Source: Zobellella iuensis
GTDB lineage: Bacteria; Pseudomonadota; Gammaproteobacteria; Enterobacterales; Aeromonadaceae
DNA length: 64,000 nt
Reading direction: 5' to 3'
NCBI RefSeq assembly: GCF_016746085.1
Contig: NZ_JAERTZ010000025.1
Location: 62,001 to 126,000 of the forward strand
The notes under the pieces are model-generated. The model was given only the letters and a program-made list of their open reading frames with translations. It had not been told where the DNA came from and searched no databases. Shown here one piece after another: positions 46,245 through 55,732 of the stretch (position 1 is the stretch's first letter; each line of letters opens with the position of its first letter). The position numbers were made by a program, and so were the translations under genes.

Positions 46245-46314
46245 GCCATGCTACCAGGGCGGCTACCCGGTATGGGGAGCCGCCTTTTTCCCGTGCGGGA
46301 CGGGGTAGCATGGC
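46245..46314 (+). terminator. Intra-operon hairpin between TRAP binding-protein and permease genes
   Basis: The outer stem GCCATGCTACC (46245-46255) pairs with GGTAGCATGGC (46304-46314). Inside, AGGGCGGCT pairs with AGCCGCCT and is followed by TTTTT (46256-46295). As a partial terminator it would give more binding protein than permease, and the outer arm could form a competing fold. Confidence 0.6.
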
Positions 46315-46334
46315 AGGTATCGGAGAAGCCGTTC

Positions 46335-48923
46335 ATGTCCCAACCTCAAGATAAGACCCGGCAAGAACTCGAAGACATGCTGGCCGCCGATACCGGCGCC
46401 CGCCATCCGTCGGGGTTCGGTCACTGGGTGCTGCTGCTGGTGCCCTTCGCCTGGACCCTGTTCCAGCTGTGGTACGTGTCGCCGCTGCCGTTCATGCTGA
46501 ACTTCGCCATTCTCAACGATACCGAAGCCAGGGCCATCCACCTGGCCTTCGCCGTCTTCCTGGCCTTTACCGCCTACCCGGCGCTGAAACGCTCGCCCCG
46601 GGATCGTATTCCGCTGCAGGACTGGCTGCTGGCCCTGCTGGGTGCCTTTGCCGCCGCCTATCTGTTCCTGTTCTACCGGGAGCTGTCGACCCGCCCCGGG
46701 CTGCCCACCACCCAGGATCTGGTGGTCGGTTGTGTTGGCATGCTGCTGCTGCTGGAAGCCACCCGCCGCGCCCTGGGCCCGCCCTTGATGGTGGTGGCGG
46801 CGGTCTTCCTCTTTTATACCTTTGCCGGCCCCCATATGCCGGACGTCATCGCCCATCGCGGCGCCAGCCTCAACCGCATCATCACCCATCAGTGGCTGAC
46901 CACCGAAGGGGTGTTCGGGGTGGCCATCGGGGTCTCCACCTCCTTTGTGTTTATGTTCGTGCTGTTCGGCTCCCTGCTGGAGCGGGCCGGGGCCGGCAAC
47001 TACTTCATCAAGGTCGCTTTCTCCCTGCTCGGCCATATGCGTGGCGGCCCGGCCAAGGCGGCGGTGGTGTCTTCCGGCCTGTCCGGGCTGGTGTCGGGCT
47101 CTTCCATCGCCAACGTGGTGACCACCGGCACCTTTACCATTCCCCTGATGAAACGGGTCGGCTTTCCCGCCAGCAAGGCCGGCGCGGTGGAGGTGGCCGC
47201 CTCCACCAACGGCCAGCTCACGCCGCCGATCATGGGGGCCGCCGCTTTCCTGATGGTGGAGTACGTCGGCATTTCCTACATCGAGGTGATCAAGGCGGCC
47301 ATACTGCCGGCACTGATTTCCTATGCCGCCCTGATCTACATCGTCCATCTGGAAGCGGTAAAGGCCGGCATGACACCGCTGCAACAGCGCCGCAAGGCGA
47401 CCCTGCTGCAACGGTTGGCCGGCTTCTTCACCGTGCTCATCGGTTTCATGCTGCTGTCGGCCATCGTCTACTACGGCATCGGCTGGACCAAGACCCTGTT
47501 CGGTGACGTCGCCAGCTGGGTACTGAGCGGACTGGCGCTGTTCGCCTACATCGGCCTGGTCGCCATTGCCGCCCGTTTGCCGGATCTGGCCATCGACGAT
47601 CCGGAGAACCCCGATATCCATATGCCGGAGCCGGGCCCGACCTTCAGGGCCGGCATGTATTATCTGCTGCCGATAGTGGTACTGGTCTGGTGCCTGACGG
47701 TCGAACGGCTCTCGCCGGGGCTGTCCGCCTTCTGGGCCACCCTGTTCATGATGGCGATAGTGGTGACCCACAAGCCGCTCAAGGCGTTTTTCCGCCGGCA
47801 GCCGGCCTGGAACAAGCTGGGCCGGGAAGGACTTGAGGACCTCTTCCACGGCATGGTCACCGGTTCGCGCAACATGATCGGCATCGGTGTGGCTACGGCT
47901 GCCGCCGGTATAGTGGTGGGCACCGTCACCCTCACCGGTATCGGCCTGGTGATGACCGAGTTTGTCGAATTCATTTCCGGCGGCAACCTGCTGCTGATGC
48001 TGATCTTCACCGCCATTATCAGCCTGCTGCTCGGCATGGGCCTGCCCACCACCGCCAACTACATAGTAGTGTCTACCCTGATGGCGCCGGTTATCGTCAA
48101 CCTGGGTGCCCAGCACGGACTGATAGTGCCCCTGATTGCGGTACACCTGTTCGTGTTTTACTTCGGCATCCTGGCGGACGACACCCCGCCGGTGGGGCTG
48201 GCCGCCTTCGCCGCCGCCGCCATCGCCAAATCGGACCCGATCAAGACCGGCCTGCAGGGCTTCGCCTACGATATACGTACCGCCATACTGCCCTTCATGT
48301 TTATCTTCAATACCCAGCTGCTGCTGTTAGGGATTGACAGCTGGTGGCGACTGCTGCTGACCATCTTCAGCGCGCTGACGGCCATGCTGCTGTTCGCCGC
48401 CGCCACCCAGGGCTTCTGGCTGGTCAGGAGCCGCTGGTGGGAGACCCTGGCACTGCTGCTGGTGGCCTTCACCCTGTTCCGTCCCGGCTTTTTCTGGGAT
48501 CGGATGTTTCCGCCGATGGCGGAATATGATGGCAGCGAATGGCGGGAGGTGGTGGCGGACCTCAGGCCTACCGAGTCCATCATACTGCAGCTGGGCGGCA
48601 CCAACCTGTTTGGCGAGCCGGTCAGCCGGACGGTCGAGCTCGGCTTCGATGCCCGCCGTGCAGGCGCCGAGGAACGTCTGGCCAGCACCGGTATCGCGGC
48701 AGTCCGGGTGGAGGGCGACAAGGCCATCATAGAGCGGGTGGACTTCGGCAGCCAGGCCGAGCGGCTGGGCGTGGATTTCGAGCTGGAGATAGTGGCGCTG
48801 CAGCGCCCGGCGGAGCGGCCATCCCAGGAATGGATGTTCATTCCCGCCCTGGCCCTGGCCGGCCTGGTCGCCTGGCTGCAGCGTAGGAGACGTACCCTGG
48901 ACGGGAGCCAGCCGGCCAGCTAG
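46335..48923 (+). CDS. Fused TRAP transporter permease (DctQM type) with C-terminal DUF3394
   Basis: The 862-residue inner-membrane protein joins the small 4-helix (DctQ-like) and large 12-helix (DctM-like) TRAP permeases in one chain, as TAXI systems do. GLVSGSSIANVVTTGTFTIPLM and STNGQLTPPIMGAAAF, then GLPTTANYIVV, are the conserved DctM cores. After the last helices a soluble DUF3394-like domain (about 735-835) is followed by a final helix. ATG 46335 has GGAGA upstream; a longer frame from 46248 runs through the hairpin and is unlikely. Transport is sodium- or proton-driven. Confidence 0.92.
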   Translation: MSQPQDKTRQELEDMLAADTGARHPSGFGHWVLLLVPFAWTLFQLWYVSPLPFMLNFAILNDTEARAIHLAFAVFLAFTAYPALKRSPRDRIPLQDWLLALLGAFAAAYLFLFYRELSTRPGLPTTQDLVVGCVGMLLLLEATRRALGPPLMVVAAVFLFYTFAGPHMPDVIAHRGASLNRIITHQWLTTEGVFGVAIGVSTSFVFMFVLFGSLLERAGAGNYFIKVAFSLLGHMRGGPAKAAVVSSGLSGLVSGSSIANVVTTGTFTIPLMKRVGFPASKAGAVEVAASTNGQLTPPIMGAAAFLMVEYVGISYIEVIKAAILPALISYAALIYIVHLEAVKAGMTPLQQRRKATLLQRLAGFFTVLIGFMLLSAIVYYGIGWTKTLFGDVASWVLSGLALFAYIGLVAIAARLPDLAIDDPENPDIHMPEPGPTFRAGMYYLLPIVVLVWCLTVERLSPGLSAFWATLFMMAIVVTHKPLKAFFRRQPAWNKLGREGLEDLFHGMVTGSRNMIGIGVATAAAGIVVGTVTLTGIGLVMTEFVEFISGGNLLLMLIFTAIISLLLGMGLPTTANYIVVSTLMAPVIVNLGAQHGLIVPLIAVHLFVFYFGILADDTPPVGLAAFAAAAIAKSDPIKTGLQGFAYDIRTAILPFMFIFNTQLLLLGIDSWWRLLLTIFSALTAMLLFAAATQGFWLVRSRWWETLALLLVAFTLFRPGFFWDRMFPPMAEYDGSEWREVVADLRPTESIILQLGGTNLFGEPVSRTVELGFDARRAGAEERLASTGIAAVRVEGDKAIIERVDFGSQAERLGVDFELEIVALQRPAERPSQEWMFIPALALAGLVAWLQRRRRTLDGSQPAS

Positions 48924-49042
48924 CGCAGAAGGCACCGCCATCATAGGTCCACCCTGTACGTCCACCGGGCGTCCGCTCGGGCCTATGCCCCCAGCCTGCG
49001 GGTACGCTTGCCCCTGTGCCTGACCATGGTTGCGGAAAAGCA

Positions 49043-49077
49043 AAAACGCCGCTAAAGCGATGCTCTAGCGGCGTTTT
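49043..49077. terminator. Terminator after tRNA-Ser
   Basis: AAAACGCCGCTA (49043-49054) pairs with TAGCGGCGTTTT (49066-49077); on the minus strand it ends tRNA-Ser transcription with TTTTTGC. Confidence 0.8.
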
Positions 49078-49082
49078 CAATC

Positions 49083-49173
49083 TGGCGGAGGAGGTGGGAT
49101 TTGAACCCACGGTAGGCTATTAACCTACGCCGGTTTTCAAGACCGGTGCATTCAACCACTCTGCCACCCCTCC
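49083..49173 (-). tRNA. tRNA-Ser (TGA)
   Basis: On the minus strand GGAGGGG pairs near CTCCTCC before an encoded CCA. The anticodon is TGA in TTGAAAA, a long variable arm (GCGTAGGTTAATAGCCTAC) is present and the T-loop GTTCAAATC is canonical. Length 91. Confidence 0.95.
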
Positions 49174-49224
49174 GGACAGCGCGCATCATACTTGCCCCCA
49201 CGGCGGCTGTAAATAGTCATGGAT

Positions 49225-49434
49225 TCAATTGCTGTCTAAATCATCATCCCGGGTGTTTTTTGATGACGTCCGGGCCATGCCATGGCTGCCACTGAGAAAA
49301 TACTGGATCAGAAATTCCTCGTCCAGCGGCGATAAATCGAAATGACGGCTCGCTTCAGCGATCAGATGCTGATCCAGCTCGGGATGCTCCAGCAGCCAGG
49401 CCAGCGCTTTACGTAAGGATTCATGCTCGTTCAT
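49225..49434 (-). CDS. Hypothetical 69-residue protein
   Basis: A small acidic protein beginning MNEHESLRKALAWLLEHPELDQ and ending in a DDDLDSN tail, predicted mostly helical. GGAGGGG lies six bases before the ATG (49434), so the longer frame is not needed. I do not recognise the family. It sits between tRNA-Ser and an HPP-family gene. Confidence 0.65.
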   Translation of the reverse strand: MNEHESLRKALAWLLEHPELDQHLIAEASRHFDLSPLDEEFLIQYFLSGSHGMARTSSKNTRDDDLDSN

Positions 49435-49571
49435 AACCCCTCCCTGCTGTTGAGTTATCGAAGGCTGCACGACCAGATTGCCCTTTATTTTTTATACATT
49501 TTAAATACAATTTAACCCTCTGTCCTATCCGGACGATGCCATTCCAGTCGTTTACGGCCACCGAGGTCTGC

Positions 49572-50147
49572 ATGCATTTTAAACACCGGCTGCGCGACGC
49601 CACCCTCGCCGGCCTGGCCGCCTTTGTTGCGGTGATCTGCCTGAGCTACCTGAAGAGCTGGGCTCATTTTATGGTGCTGAGCGCACCACTCGGTGCCACC
49701 CTGGTCTTGCTGTTATTGCTGCCTTCGGCTCCCCTGTCCCGGCCCAGGCATGTGATCCTCGGGCATCTGCTGACCACCAGCCTGGCTGTGCTCGGCCTCG
49801 AATTTCTGCCGGATCCCATACTGGGGCTGGCGACCTGCTTTGGCCTCGGCATTACCCTGATGGTGCTGACCGACACCCTGCACCCCCCCGCCGGCGCCAA
49901 CCCCATACTGATCTATCTCTCCGGGGCCCACCTGCCGCCGATGGACTTCATCCTGCCCACCCTGGCCGGCACCCTGTTCATGGTGGCCTTTGCCAGCCTC
50001 TATCATAAGGCCTTTACCCACCGCCGCTATCCCTTTGCCCCCAAGACAGCCTCCGCCGTGGGCAACGCCGCACCGGCAAACACCGGTGAGGCGACGGGCA
50101 CAGGAAAACCTCCACAAAAAGAATCTTCATTTAAAGATAATAGATAA
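49572..50147 (+). CDS. HPP family integral membrane protein
   Basis: The 191-residue protein has four to five membrane helices and the family-naming HPP motif in LHPPAGANPILIY (around residue 105). Members are small membrane proteins; a plant/cyanobacterial relative transports nitrite, but function here is open. ATG 49572 follows GAGGT. The C-terminal 35 residues are hydrophilic and low-complexity. Confidence 0.8.
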   Translation: MHFKHRLRDATLAGLAAFVAVICLSYLKSWAHFMVLSAPLGATLVLLLLLPSAPLSRPRHVILGHLLTTSLAVLGLEFLPDPILGLATCFGLGITLMVLTDTLHPPAGANPILIYLSGAHLPPMDFILPTLAGTLFMVAFASLYHKAFTHRRYPFAPKTASAVGNAAPANTGEATGTGKPPQKESSFKDNR

Positions 50148-50150
50148 AGT

Positions 50151-50166
50151 TGTGACTTCCTTCACA
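50151..50166 (+). promoter_or_regulatory. CRP binding site upstream of a Tsx-like gene
   Basis: TGTGA-CTTCCT-TCACA is a perfect match to the CRP consensus TGTGA-N6-TCACA. It lies 112 bases before the start codon, as expected for a nucleoside channel under catabolite control. Confidence 0.82.
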
Positions 50167-50277
50167 ACTCCTTCGACACCATTTGGGTAAGATGGTTTAG
50201 CTCTTAATTTGATACAAATTTAGGTAGCTAATAACCCAATATCATCCACATTGTGGATACAATGATGACAGGGAGTC

Positions 50278-51063
50278 ATGATGAAAAAAACCGCCTTAGC
50301 GTTGCTGGCTGCCATGGCCGCTACCCCCGCATTCGGGGCCGACTGGAGCAGCACCGAGCTGCATTATCAGTTGGGCAACCTTAAGCAGAACCCCTTCGGG
50401 CCCGCTGCCGAGCAGAAGTCGACCACCCATATCTATACCCTGCAACATGCCAGCGGCTGGAAATACGGCGACAATTTCTTCTTTGTCGATTACTCCGACT
50501 GGGATGACGGCCAGCGGCAACGGGACTGGTACGGCGAAGCCTATTTCAACTTCAGTCTCGGCAAAATCAGCGGCGCCGACCTCAGCCTGGGCCCGCTCAA
50601 GGATGTGGGGGTCGTGCTCGGGGTCAATGCGGGGGGCGACAGCAAGATCCGCAAATACCTGCCAGGTATTCAGTTGGCACTTGACGTGCCCGGCGCCGCC
50701 TTCTTCAATACGCTGATCACCGCCTATATTGATGACAACCTGGGCGTCGCCAACGGCGGGGCCCCCAAGGAAGGCGACAGCTGGATGCTGGATACCGCCT
50801 GGGCCTTTCCCTTCGCCTTCGCTAATCACGACTTCAGCCTGGAAGGCCATGCCGAATATATCGGCAGCCGCACCAACGAATTCGGCGACAAGGTCAAGGC
50901 CCATGTCCTGGCCCAGCCCCAGCTGCGTTACGATCTGGGCAAGACCCTGTTCAATGATCCCCAGCGGCTGTTCGTAGGTATCGAGTACCAGTACTGGCAC
51001 AACAAGTTCGGCAGCGATATCAGCGAAAGCGCGGTGCAGGGACTGGCGGTCTGGCGCTTCTGA
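50278..51063 (+). CDS. Tsx-like outer-membrane channel protein (copy 1)
   Basis: The 261-residue protein has a signal peptide (about 1-20, ending AFGA) and an alternating beta-barrel pattern ending in the outer-membrane F (VWRF). DNFFFVDYSDW and GPLKDVGVVLG are shared with the Tsx/OmpK channel family, which passes nucleosides or other small solutes. The perfect CRP site upstream fits a nutrient channel. The second Tsx-like gene converges with it and shares the same layout (YGxNFF, FGPVKEV). Confidence 0.8.
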   Translation: MMKKTALALLAAMAATPAFGADWSSTELHYQLGNLKQNPFGPAAEQKSTTHIYTLQHASGWKYGDNFFFVDYSDWDDGQRQRDWYGEAYFNFSLGKISGADLSLGPLKDVGVVLGVNAGGDSKIRKYLPGIQLALDVPGAAFFNTLITAYIDDNLGVANGGAPKEGDSWMLDTAWAFPFAFANHDFSLEGHAEYIGSRTNEFGDKVKAHVLAQPQLRYDLGKTLFNDPQRLFVGIEYQYWHNKFGSDISESAVQGLAVWRF

Positions 51064-51069
51064 AATAAA

Positions 51070-51093
51070 AGAAGAGCGCCGCGGCGCTCTTCT
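51070..51093. terminator. Terminator hairpin between the two Tsx-like genes
   Basis: AGAAGAGCGCC pairs perfectly with GGCGCTCTTCT between convergent genes. There is only a weak T-run (CTGCTCTAT), so efficiency is unsure. Confidence 0.55.
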
Positions 51094-51130
51094 GCTCTAT
51101 GCACAGGAATAACAGGCGTAGGCGGACGGC

Positions 51131-51994
51131 TTAGAAATGCCATTCCAACTGGAAGGTCGGCGCCCTGGTATCTACTCCGGGCTTGCCGTGGTTACCGAAT
51201 TTATTGTCCCAGTACTCATAGCCGACACCGGCCCACAGGGTATTGCTCTTGTTGAACGCCAGCTGGCCCACGTCCACCATCAGGGAGCTGCGCGATAGGA
51301 CTTCCGGCTTGGTGCCATTGTTGAAATAATCGTTACCCTTCTCGGTATTGTAGTTGGCGAAGCCCTGGAACTTCATCGGCACCGGGCCGGCCTGGAACGG
51401 CAGCCCCCAGGCCAGGCCGATCACATAGTAGGGATCGAAGCTGATATCGTTCTTGTTGCCCGGGGCGCCACAACCGGGCAAGCCGCAGTGGTTCTGCTCG
51501 TAAGCATAGAACAGACTCAAGTCCACAAACCCTTTGGGCACATCGAATTTCAGGGTGGGTCCAGCCACCAGCATGCGCTTGCGCGGGGCGAAGGTGGTGT
51601 TCTTGGTGTTCAGATCGAAGCCGGCGGTCAGCGCCACCTCCTTGACCGGTCCGAAACTCAGATCGGTATCGAATACCTTGCCCAGATGCAGTTGATGGCG
51701 ATAGGTCAGGTAGGCCTCGGTGGCGCCTTTATCGCTGCCGTTCGCCTTGTCGTTACCGTCCGACTGCAGCAGGTCCACATTGAAGAAATTCTGGCCATAG
51801 GCATAGCCGCTGGCATGGGTCAGCTGCAACACATGCTTTTTGATATCGTTGGGGTTATTGGGCTCGGTGAACTGGGTACCGTACCTGTAGCCGATATAGG
51901 TATCGGACCAGGTGGCGGCACTGAGCTGGGGCGCGGCGGAGACCGCCAGTGCCACTGCTGAAACACTAAGAAGACGCTTGCCGATCTGCTTCAT
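51131..51994 (-). CDS. Tsx-like outer-membrane channel protein (copy 2)
   Basis: The 287-residue protein has a signal peptide (about 1-26, ending LSA) and ends in LEWHF, an outer-membrane insertion signal. YGQNFFNVDLLQSDG and SFGPVKEVALTAGFD match copy 1 and the Tsx/OmpK family. A short Cys pair (CGLPGCG, about 190) is unusual for a porin and may form a disulfide in a loop. ATG 51994 gives a standard signal sequence; the frame upstream of it is not coding-like. Confidence 0.8.
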   Translation of the reverse strand: MKQIGKRLLSVSAVALAVSAAPQLSAATWSDTYIGYRYGTQFTEPNNPNDIKKHVLQLTHASGYAYGQNFFNVDLLQSDGNDKANGSDKGATEAYLTYRHQLHLGKVFDTDLSFGPVKEVALTAGFDLNTKNTTFAPRKRMLVAGPTLKFDVPKGFVDLSLFYAYEQNHCGLPGCGAPGNKNDISFDPYYVIGLAWGLPFQAGPVPMKFQGFANYNTEKGNDYFNNGTKPEVLSRSSLMVDVGQLAFNKSNTLWAGVGYEYWDNKFGNHGKPGVDTRAPTFQLEWHF

Positions 51995-52062
51995 ATCCGT
52001 GATTCCCTCACATTCTTGAAGTGTGACTTCCTGATTTTTATGAATACAAAAACTATTGTTAA

Positions 52063-52078
52063 TGTGCTTTTGTTTACA
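52063..52078 (-). promoter_or_regulatory. Possible CRP site upstream of Tsx-like copy 2
   Basis: TGTGC-TTTTGT-TTACA matches the CRP consensus at eight of ten key positions, about 70 bases before the start on the minus strand. Confidence 0.4.
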
Positions 52079-52152
52079 CCCAATGGGCACACAAATAATT
52101 ACACAAAACAAAACTAAAAATCTACATTTTGTTCACAATAATAAAATGAAAA

Positions 52153-52178
52153 GACCACAACAGTCTCCCGTTGTGGTC
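52153..52178 (-). terminator. Terminator after astE
   Basis: GACCACAAC pairs with GTTGTGGTC, followed on the minus strand by TTTTCATTTTATT. It lies 27 bases past the astE stop. Confidence 0.85.
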
Positions 52179-52205
52179 TCATTTCCGTTCAGGGTCCGGA
52201 ATGGC

Positions 52206-53231
52206 TTAGCGCAGCATCTCCGCGTGCAACTCGGCCTCCACCACCATCAATGCGGCCCGGTGCCGGTTGGCCACCTTGGCATTGGGGAAAACCACGGCTT
52301 CCTCCTGCTCGCGGGCAAACCAGCGCTCTGTCCCGTCCTCGGCCAGCAAAGTTCCGGCAGCAAAGGCGGTGAAATTGGCCACCTCATCGGCAAAGTTAAA
52401 ATGGAAATCGTCGCTCTGCTTGACGATTTCCTGGCATACCCGGAACACCCGGATCTTACTGATATCAACGGGCTCCGCCTGCCAGTCGGGCTCGCTGATC
52501 AGCCGCTGCAGGTTGTGCTCCAGGGCAGAAAAACGGCTGGCATCATTCTGGCCGAAGGGCATGACCTTGCCGAGTTCGACGGTAAATCCGTGGGCGCCGA
52601 AGCCACGGGCGCTGAAGTAGCTGAAGGTGGTCGTTGGACCGTGGGCCAGCAGGATGGTGTCTACCCCCGAGGCACTCAGAAACGCCAGCTGCCGACGGCT
52701 GTAGGGTTGACCATGGGTAAAGGGATAGATGGCGAACTTCTCGTACTTGGAGGGACGGATGGCGGTGTGCAGATCGTAATGCAGCCGCTCACCCCCTTCA
52801 CGCGCCTCGAAGAATCGAGCGACATACTGCTCCAGCCTGGCGGCCCGTACCCGCTCCCTGCTGTGCTGGTCACCCCGGGCATGAGCGCCGGAAAACAGCC
52901 GGTTCAGATTATCCTCCAGCTCCCGAACCCCCAGGTTCATCGCCGCCGGATTGCCGAAGATCAGCAGCAACCGTTGCCGGCAGGGCAGACGCCCCTCAAC
53001 CAGGGCCCGCAGCAACCGTTCACACAGCTCGATGGGCGCGGTTTCATTGCCGTGAATACCACAGGAAAGCACGATATCTTTATTCCCCGGCGACAGCGGT
53101 TCAATACATAACACGCCGGTATCCCATACCTGGACCTCGCTGCCGTCGGGCAGTCGCTCATTGAAGGGAGCGAGCTCCCAGGGATGCGCCCTGCTGAGGG
53201 TCAAAAAATCACCGAGCCGGCTTCCGTTCAC
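52206..53231 (-). CDS. astE: Succinylglutamate desuccinylase
   Basis: The 341-residue zinc enzyme hydrolyses succinylglutamate to glutamate and succinate, the last step of the arginine succinyltransferase route. CGIHGNETAPIELC carries the zinc His and Glu, and the DLHTAIRPS motif supplies another zinc His. The best start is GTG 53231, with GGAGGT five bases upstream; the open frame beyond it is AT-rich. As with astB, it stands apart from the rest of an ast operon. Confidence 0.93.
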   Translation of the reverse strand: MNGSRLGDFLTLSRAHPWELAPFNERLPDGSEVQVWDTGVLCIEPLSPGNKDIVLSCGIHGNETAPIELCERLLRALVEGRLPCRQRLLLIFGNPAAMNLGVRELEDNLNRLFSGAHARGDQHSRERVRAARLEQYVARFFEAREGGERLHYDLHTAIRPSKYEKFAIYPFTHGQPYSRRQLAFLSASGVDTILLAHGPTTTFSYFSARGFGAHGFTVELGKVMPFGQNDASRFSALEHNLQRLISEPDWQAEPVDISKIRVFRVCQEIVKQSDDFHFNFADEVANFTAFAAGTLLAEDGTERWFAREQEEAVVFPNAKVANRHRAALMVVEAELHAEMLR

Positions 53232-53536
53232 ATTTACCTCCAATAACACCAATAAAAACAAGATATCGCATGGCGATAAAACATGATTTCAGCATCAAAG
53301 TCTAGTAAAGCCGGAGACGGACAGCCCTCCCGCCAGGGCGATATTGCACCTGCAGTGAAGATATAAGCTGCTGCCATGAGCATTTATGCTGACCGCCGCC
53401 AGAGCGGTGTTTAGTTATGCATACTCCCGCCGGAACAGCGCGGTCAAAAAAAAGCGTGCGGCACATCGGCGGCGCCGGGACAACACGAATGAGAGAAAGA
53501 GAGATGACCACAAAGGGTCCGCCGACGCAGAAACCA
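53232..53536. other. Intergenic region with no recognised feature
   Basis: About 305 bases between astE and pgm, the latter converging in direction of reading with it on the same strand. I see no gene, no clear promoter besides the astE upstream segment, and no repeat. Frames in it are short and lack ribosome sites. Confidence 0.6.
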
Positions 53537-53565
53537 GGCCACCCCGGCCAATGACCGGGGTGGCC
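53537..53565 (-). terminator. Terminator after pgm
   Basis: GGCCACCCCGG pairs perfectly with CCGGGGTGGCC, then TGGTTTCTG on the minus strand, 17 bases past the pgm stop. Confidence 0.7.
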
Positions 53566-53582
53566 CGGCAAACACCCGGTTC

Positions 53583-55226
53583 TTACACGCCGGCCTTGGC
53601 GAAAGTCGCACTCACCAACTGCCGGGCTTCGGCAATCAGCTGCTCCAGGTGGGCCTGGTCCCGAAAACTTTCGGCATAAATCTTATAGACCTGCTCGGTG
53701 CCGCTGGGGCGGGCGGCAAACCAGCCCTGCTCGGTCACCACCTTGAGGCCGCCGATAGCGGCGCCGTTCCCCGGTGCCCTGGTCAGGATGGCGACAATGG
53801 GATCTCCCGCCAGGGTGTCGGCCTCGACGTCGCTGCGGTCGAGCCTGGCCAGCACCTGCTTTTGCGCCAGGCTGGCAGGGGCATCCAGCCGACGATAGAC
53901 GGGACGGCCCAGCTCGGTCGCCAGCCGCTCGTAGTACTGGTGCGGGGTGAGACCGGTGACCGCCAGGATTTCCGCCGCCAGCAACGAGGGAATAAAGCCG
54001 TCCTTGTCCGTGCTCCACACCTCACCGTCCATGCGCAGGAAGGAGGCGCCGGCACTTTCTTCACCAACAAAGCCCAGCTTGCCATCGTTCAGATCCTGCA
54101 CATACCACTTGAAGCCGACCGGGACTTCCAGCAACAGTCGCCCCAGGTGTGCCGCCACCCGATCGATCAGGGAAGAAGACACCAGGGTCTTGCCGATCGC
54201 CAGCGTCGCCGGCCACCGGGGCCTGTGGGTGAAAAGGTAGTGAATACAGACCGCCAGGTAGTGGTTGGGATCCATCAAGCCGTCCTGGTCCACTATGCCG
54301 TGGCGATCATAGTCGGGGTCGTTGCCGCAGGCGATATCGAAATCGTCCCTCATCGCCAGCAGGTTGGCCATGCAGTAGGGACTGGAGCAATCCATGCGGA
54401 TCTGGCCGTCGTGATCCAGGGTCATAAAGGCAAAGGTCGGGTCCTGGCTCGGGTTGACCACTGTGATATCCAGGCCGTAACGCTCGGCGATATGCGGCCA
54501 GTAGGCCAGACCCGCCCCGCCCAGGGGATCGATGCCGATGCGGATGCCCGCCTTGCGGATGGCGGCCATGTCCACCACGTCACCCAGCTCCGCCACATAG
54601 GCTTCGACATAGTCGCAGGCCACGGCACGCTCGAACGCCTCGGCAAAGGACAGGGAAACGATGCCGGCCCCGCCGGCGGCGATCAGCGCATTGGCCCTGT
54701 CCTGGATCCAGCGGGTGGCTTCCGCCGAGGCCGGCCCGCCGTCCGGCCCGTTGTATTTAATTCCGCCATCCCGGGGCGGATTATGGGAGGGGGTGATCAC
54801 TATGCCGTCCGCCCGAGCATCCGCATGGCCGCGGTTGTGGTTGAGGATGGCGTGCGACACCACCGGGGTCGGCGTATAGCCCCGCCCCTGCTGTACCCTC
54901 ACCTCCAGGCCGTTGGCCACCAGCACCTCCAGGGCCGAGCCCCAGGCGGCTTCCGACAGGGCATGGGTATCCATGGCCAGAAACAGCGGCCCGCCCAATC
55001 CCTGGCCTGTGCGGTACTCCGCCACCGCCTGGCAGATGGCCCTGATATGCAGTTCGTTGAAGCTGCCATCCAGGGCGCAGCCCCGGTGTCCCGAGGTACC
55101 GAAAGCCACCTGCTGCTCCGCCCGGGCCGGATCCGGCCGCAGTTGGTAATAGGCGGCCATCAACCGCGGAATATTGACAAGATCGTCGACACCGGCCGGC
55201 GCTCCGGCTCTGGGATGCATGGTCAT
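53583..55226 (-). CDS. pgm: Phosphoglucomutase
   Basis: The 547-residue alpha-D-phosphohexomutase interconverts glucose-1-phosphate and glucose-6-phosphate. The phosphoserine is near 147 in [12 protein letters not shown]; the magnesium loop is [10 protein letters not shown]; the sugar loop is GEESAG; and the phosphate loop is RPSGTE near the C terminus. Length equals E. coli Pgm (546). It follows seqA by 20 bases, the conserved seqA-pgm pair of enterics and vibrios. Confidence 0.96.
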   Translation of the reverse strand: MTMHPRAGAPAGVDDLVNIPRLMAAYYQLRPDPARAEQQVAFGTSGHRGCALDGSFNELHIRAICQAVAEYRTGQGLGGPLFLAMDTHALSEAAWGSALEVLVANGLEVRVQQGRGYTPTPVVSHAILNHNRGHADARADGIVITPSHNPPRDGGIKYNGPDGGPASAEATRWIQDRANALIAAGGAGIVSLSFAEAFERAVACDYVEAYVAELGDVVDMAAIRKAGIRIGIDPLGGAGLAYWPHIAERYGLDITVVNPSQDPTFAFMTLDHDGQIRMDCSSPYCMANLLAMRDDFDIACGNDPDYDRHGIVDQDGLMDPNHYLAVCIHYLFTHRPRWPATLAIGKTLVSSSLIDRVAAHLGRLLLEVPVGFKWYVQDLNDGKLGFVGEESAGASFLRMDGEVWSTDKDGFIPSLLAAEILAVTGLTPHQYYERLATELGRPVYRRLDAPASLAQKQVLARLDRSDVEADTLAGDPIVAILTRAPGNGAAIGGLKVVTEQGWFAARPSGTEQVYKIYAESFRDQAHLEQLIAEARQLVSATFAKAGV

Positions 55227-55246
55227 AGGCTTAGTCCTTCAGTGTG

Positions 55247-55732
55247 TTAAATACTTTGGCACACCCGCTCGATCAGTCCGTGAGGATAGCCCATGGCCGC
55301 CATCAGTTGCGCGACGATGTTGCGCTTGCGACCGGTATTGGTATTGGTGATCACCCAGTAGGGGCTGCCGTCGATGGCTTTGGGTTTGGTGGTATTACCG
55401 GCGGCCAGCAGGGCCGCCTCGGAGTCGGCGAAATAGATGCGCTTGCGCCCCTTGATATCGCAGGCCTGGGCAAAAGAGGTGGGGTTTTCCCGATAGAGCA
55501 CCGCCAGAATATGCATGAAACGGTCGATGGCCGACTCGTCTGCAGCCAGCTCATTGCCGCCCAGCATTTGCGCTATCCCCTTGCCCGCCACCGGCGTCGG
55601 TTCGGCAACGGCACTCGCGGCAGGTTGCAACTTCAGCAGTCGTCGTAGTATGTCCGAGGCGCTTTCGCCGATATGGCGGGTGTTGCTGGCGATATAACGG
55701 TAAAGATCTTCATCTACCTCTATGGTTTTCAT
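55247..55732 (-). CDS. seqA: Negative regulator of replication initiation SeqA
   Basis: The 161-residue protein binds hemimethylated GATC sites and delays re-initiation at oriC. The N-terminal oligomerisation domain is [16 protein letters not shown]...[13 protein letters not shown]; the C-terminal DNA-binding domain has [24 protein letters not shown] and the final LIERVCQSI. It is slightly shorter than E. coli SeqA (181), mostly in the linker. ATG 55732 is chosen by alignment with that conserved start. Its presence implies Dam methylation in this organism. Confidence 0.95.
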   Translation of the reverse strand: MKTIEVDEDLYRYIASNTRHIGESASDILRRLLKLQPAASAVAEPTPVAGKGIAQMLGGNELAADESAIDRFMHILAVLYRENPTSFAQACDIKGRKRIYFADSEAALLAAGNTTKPKAIDGSPYWVITNTNTGRKRNIVAQLMAAMGYPHGLIERVCQSI

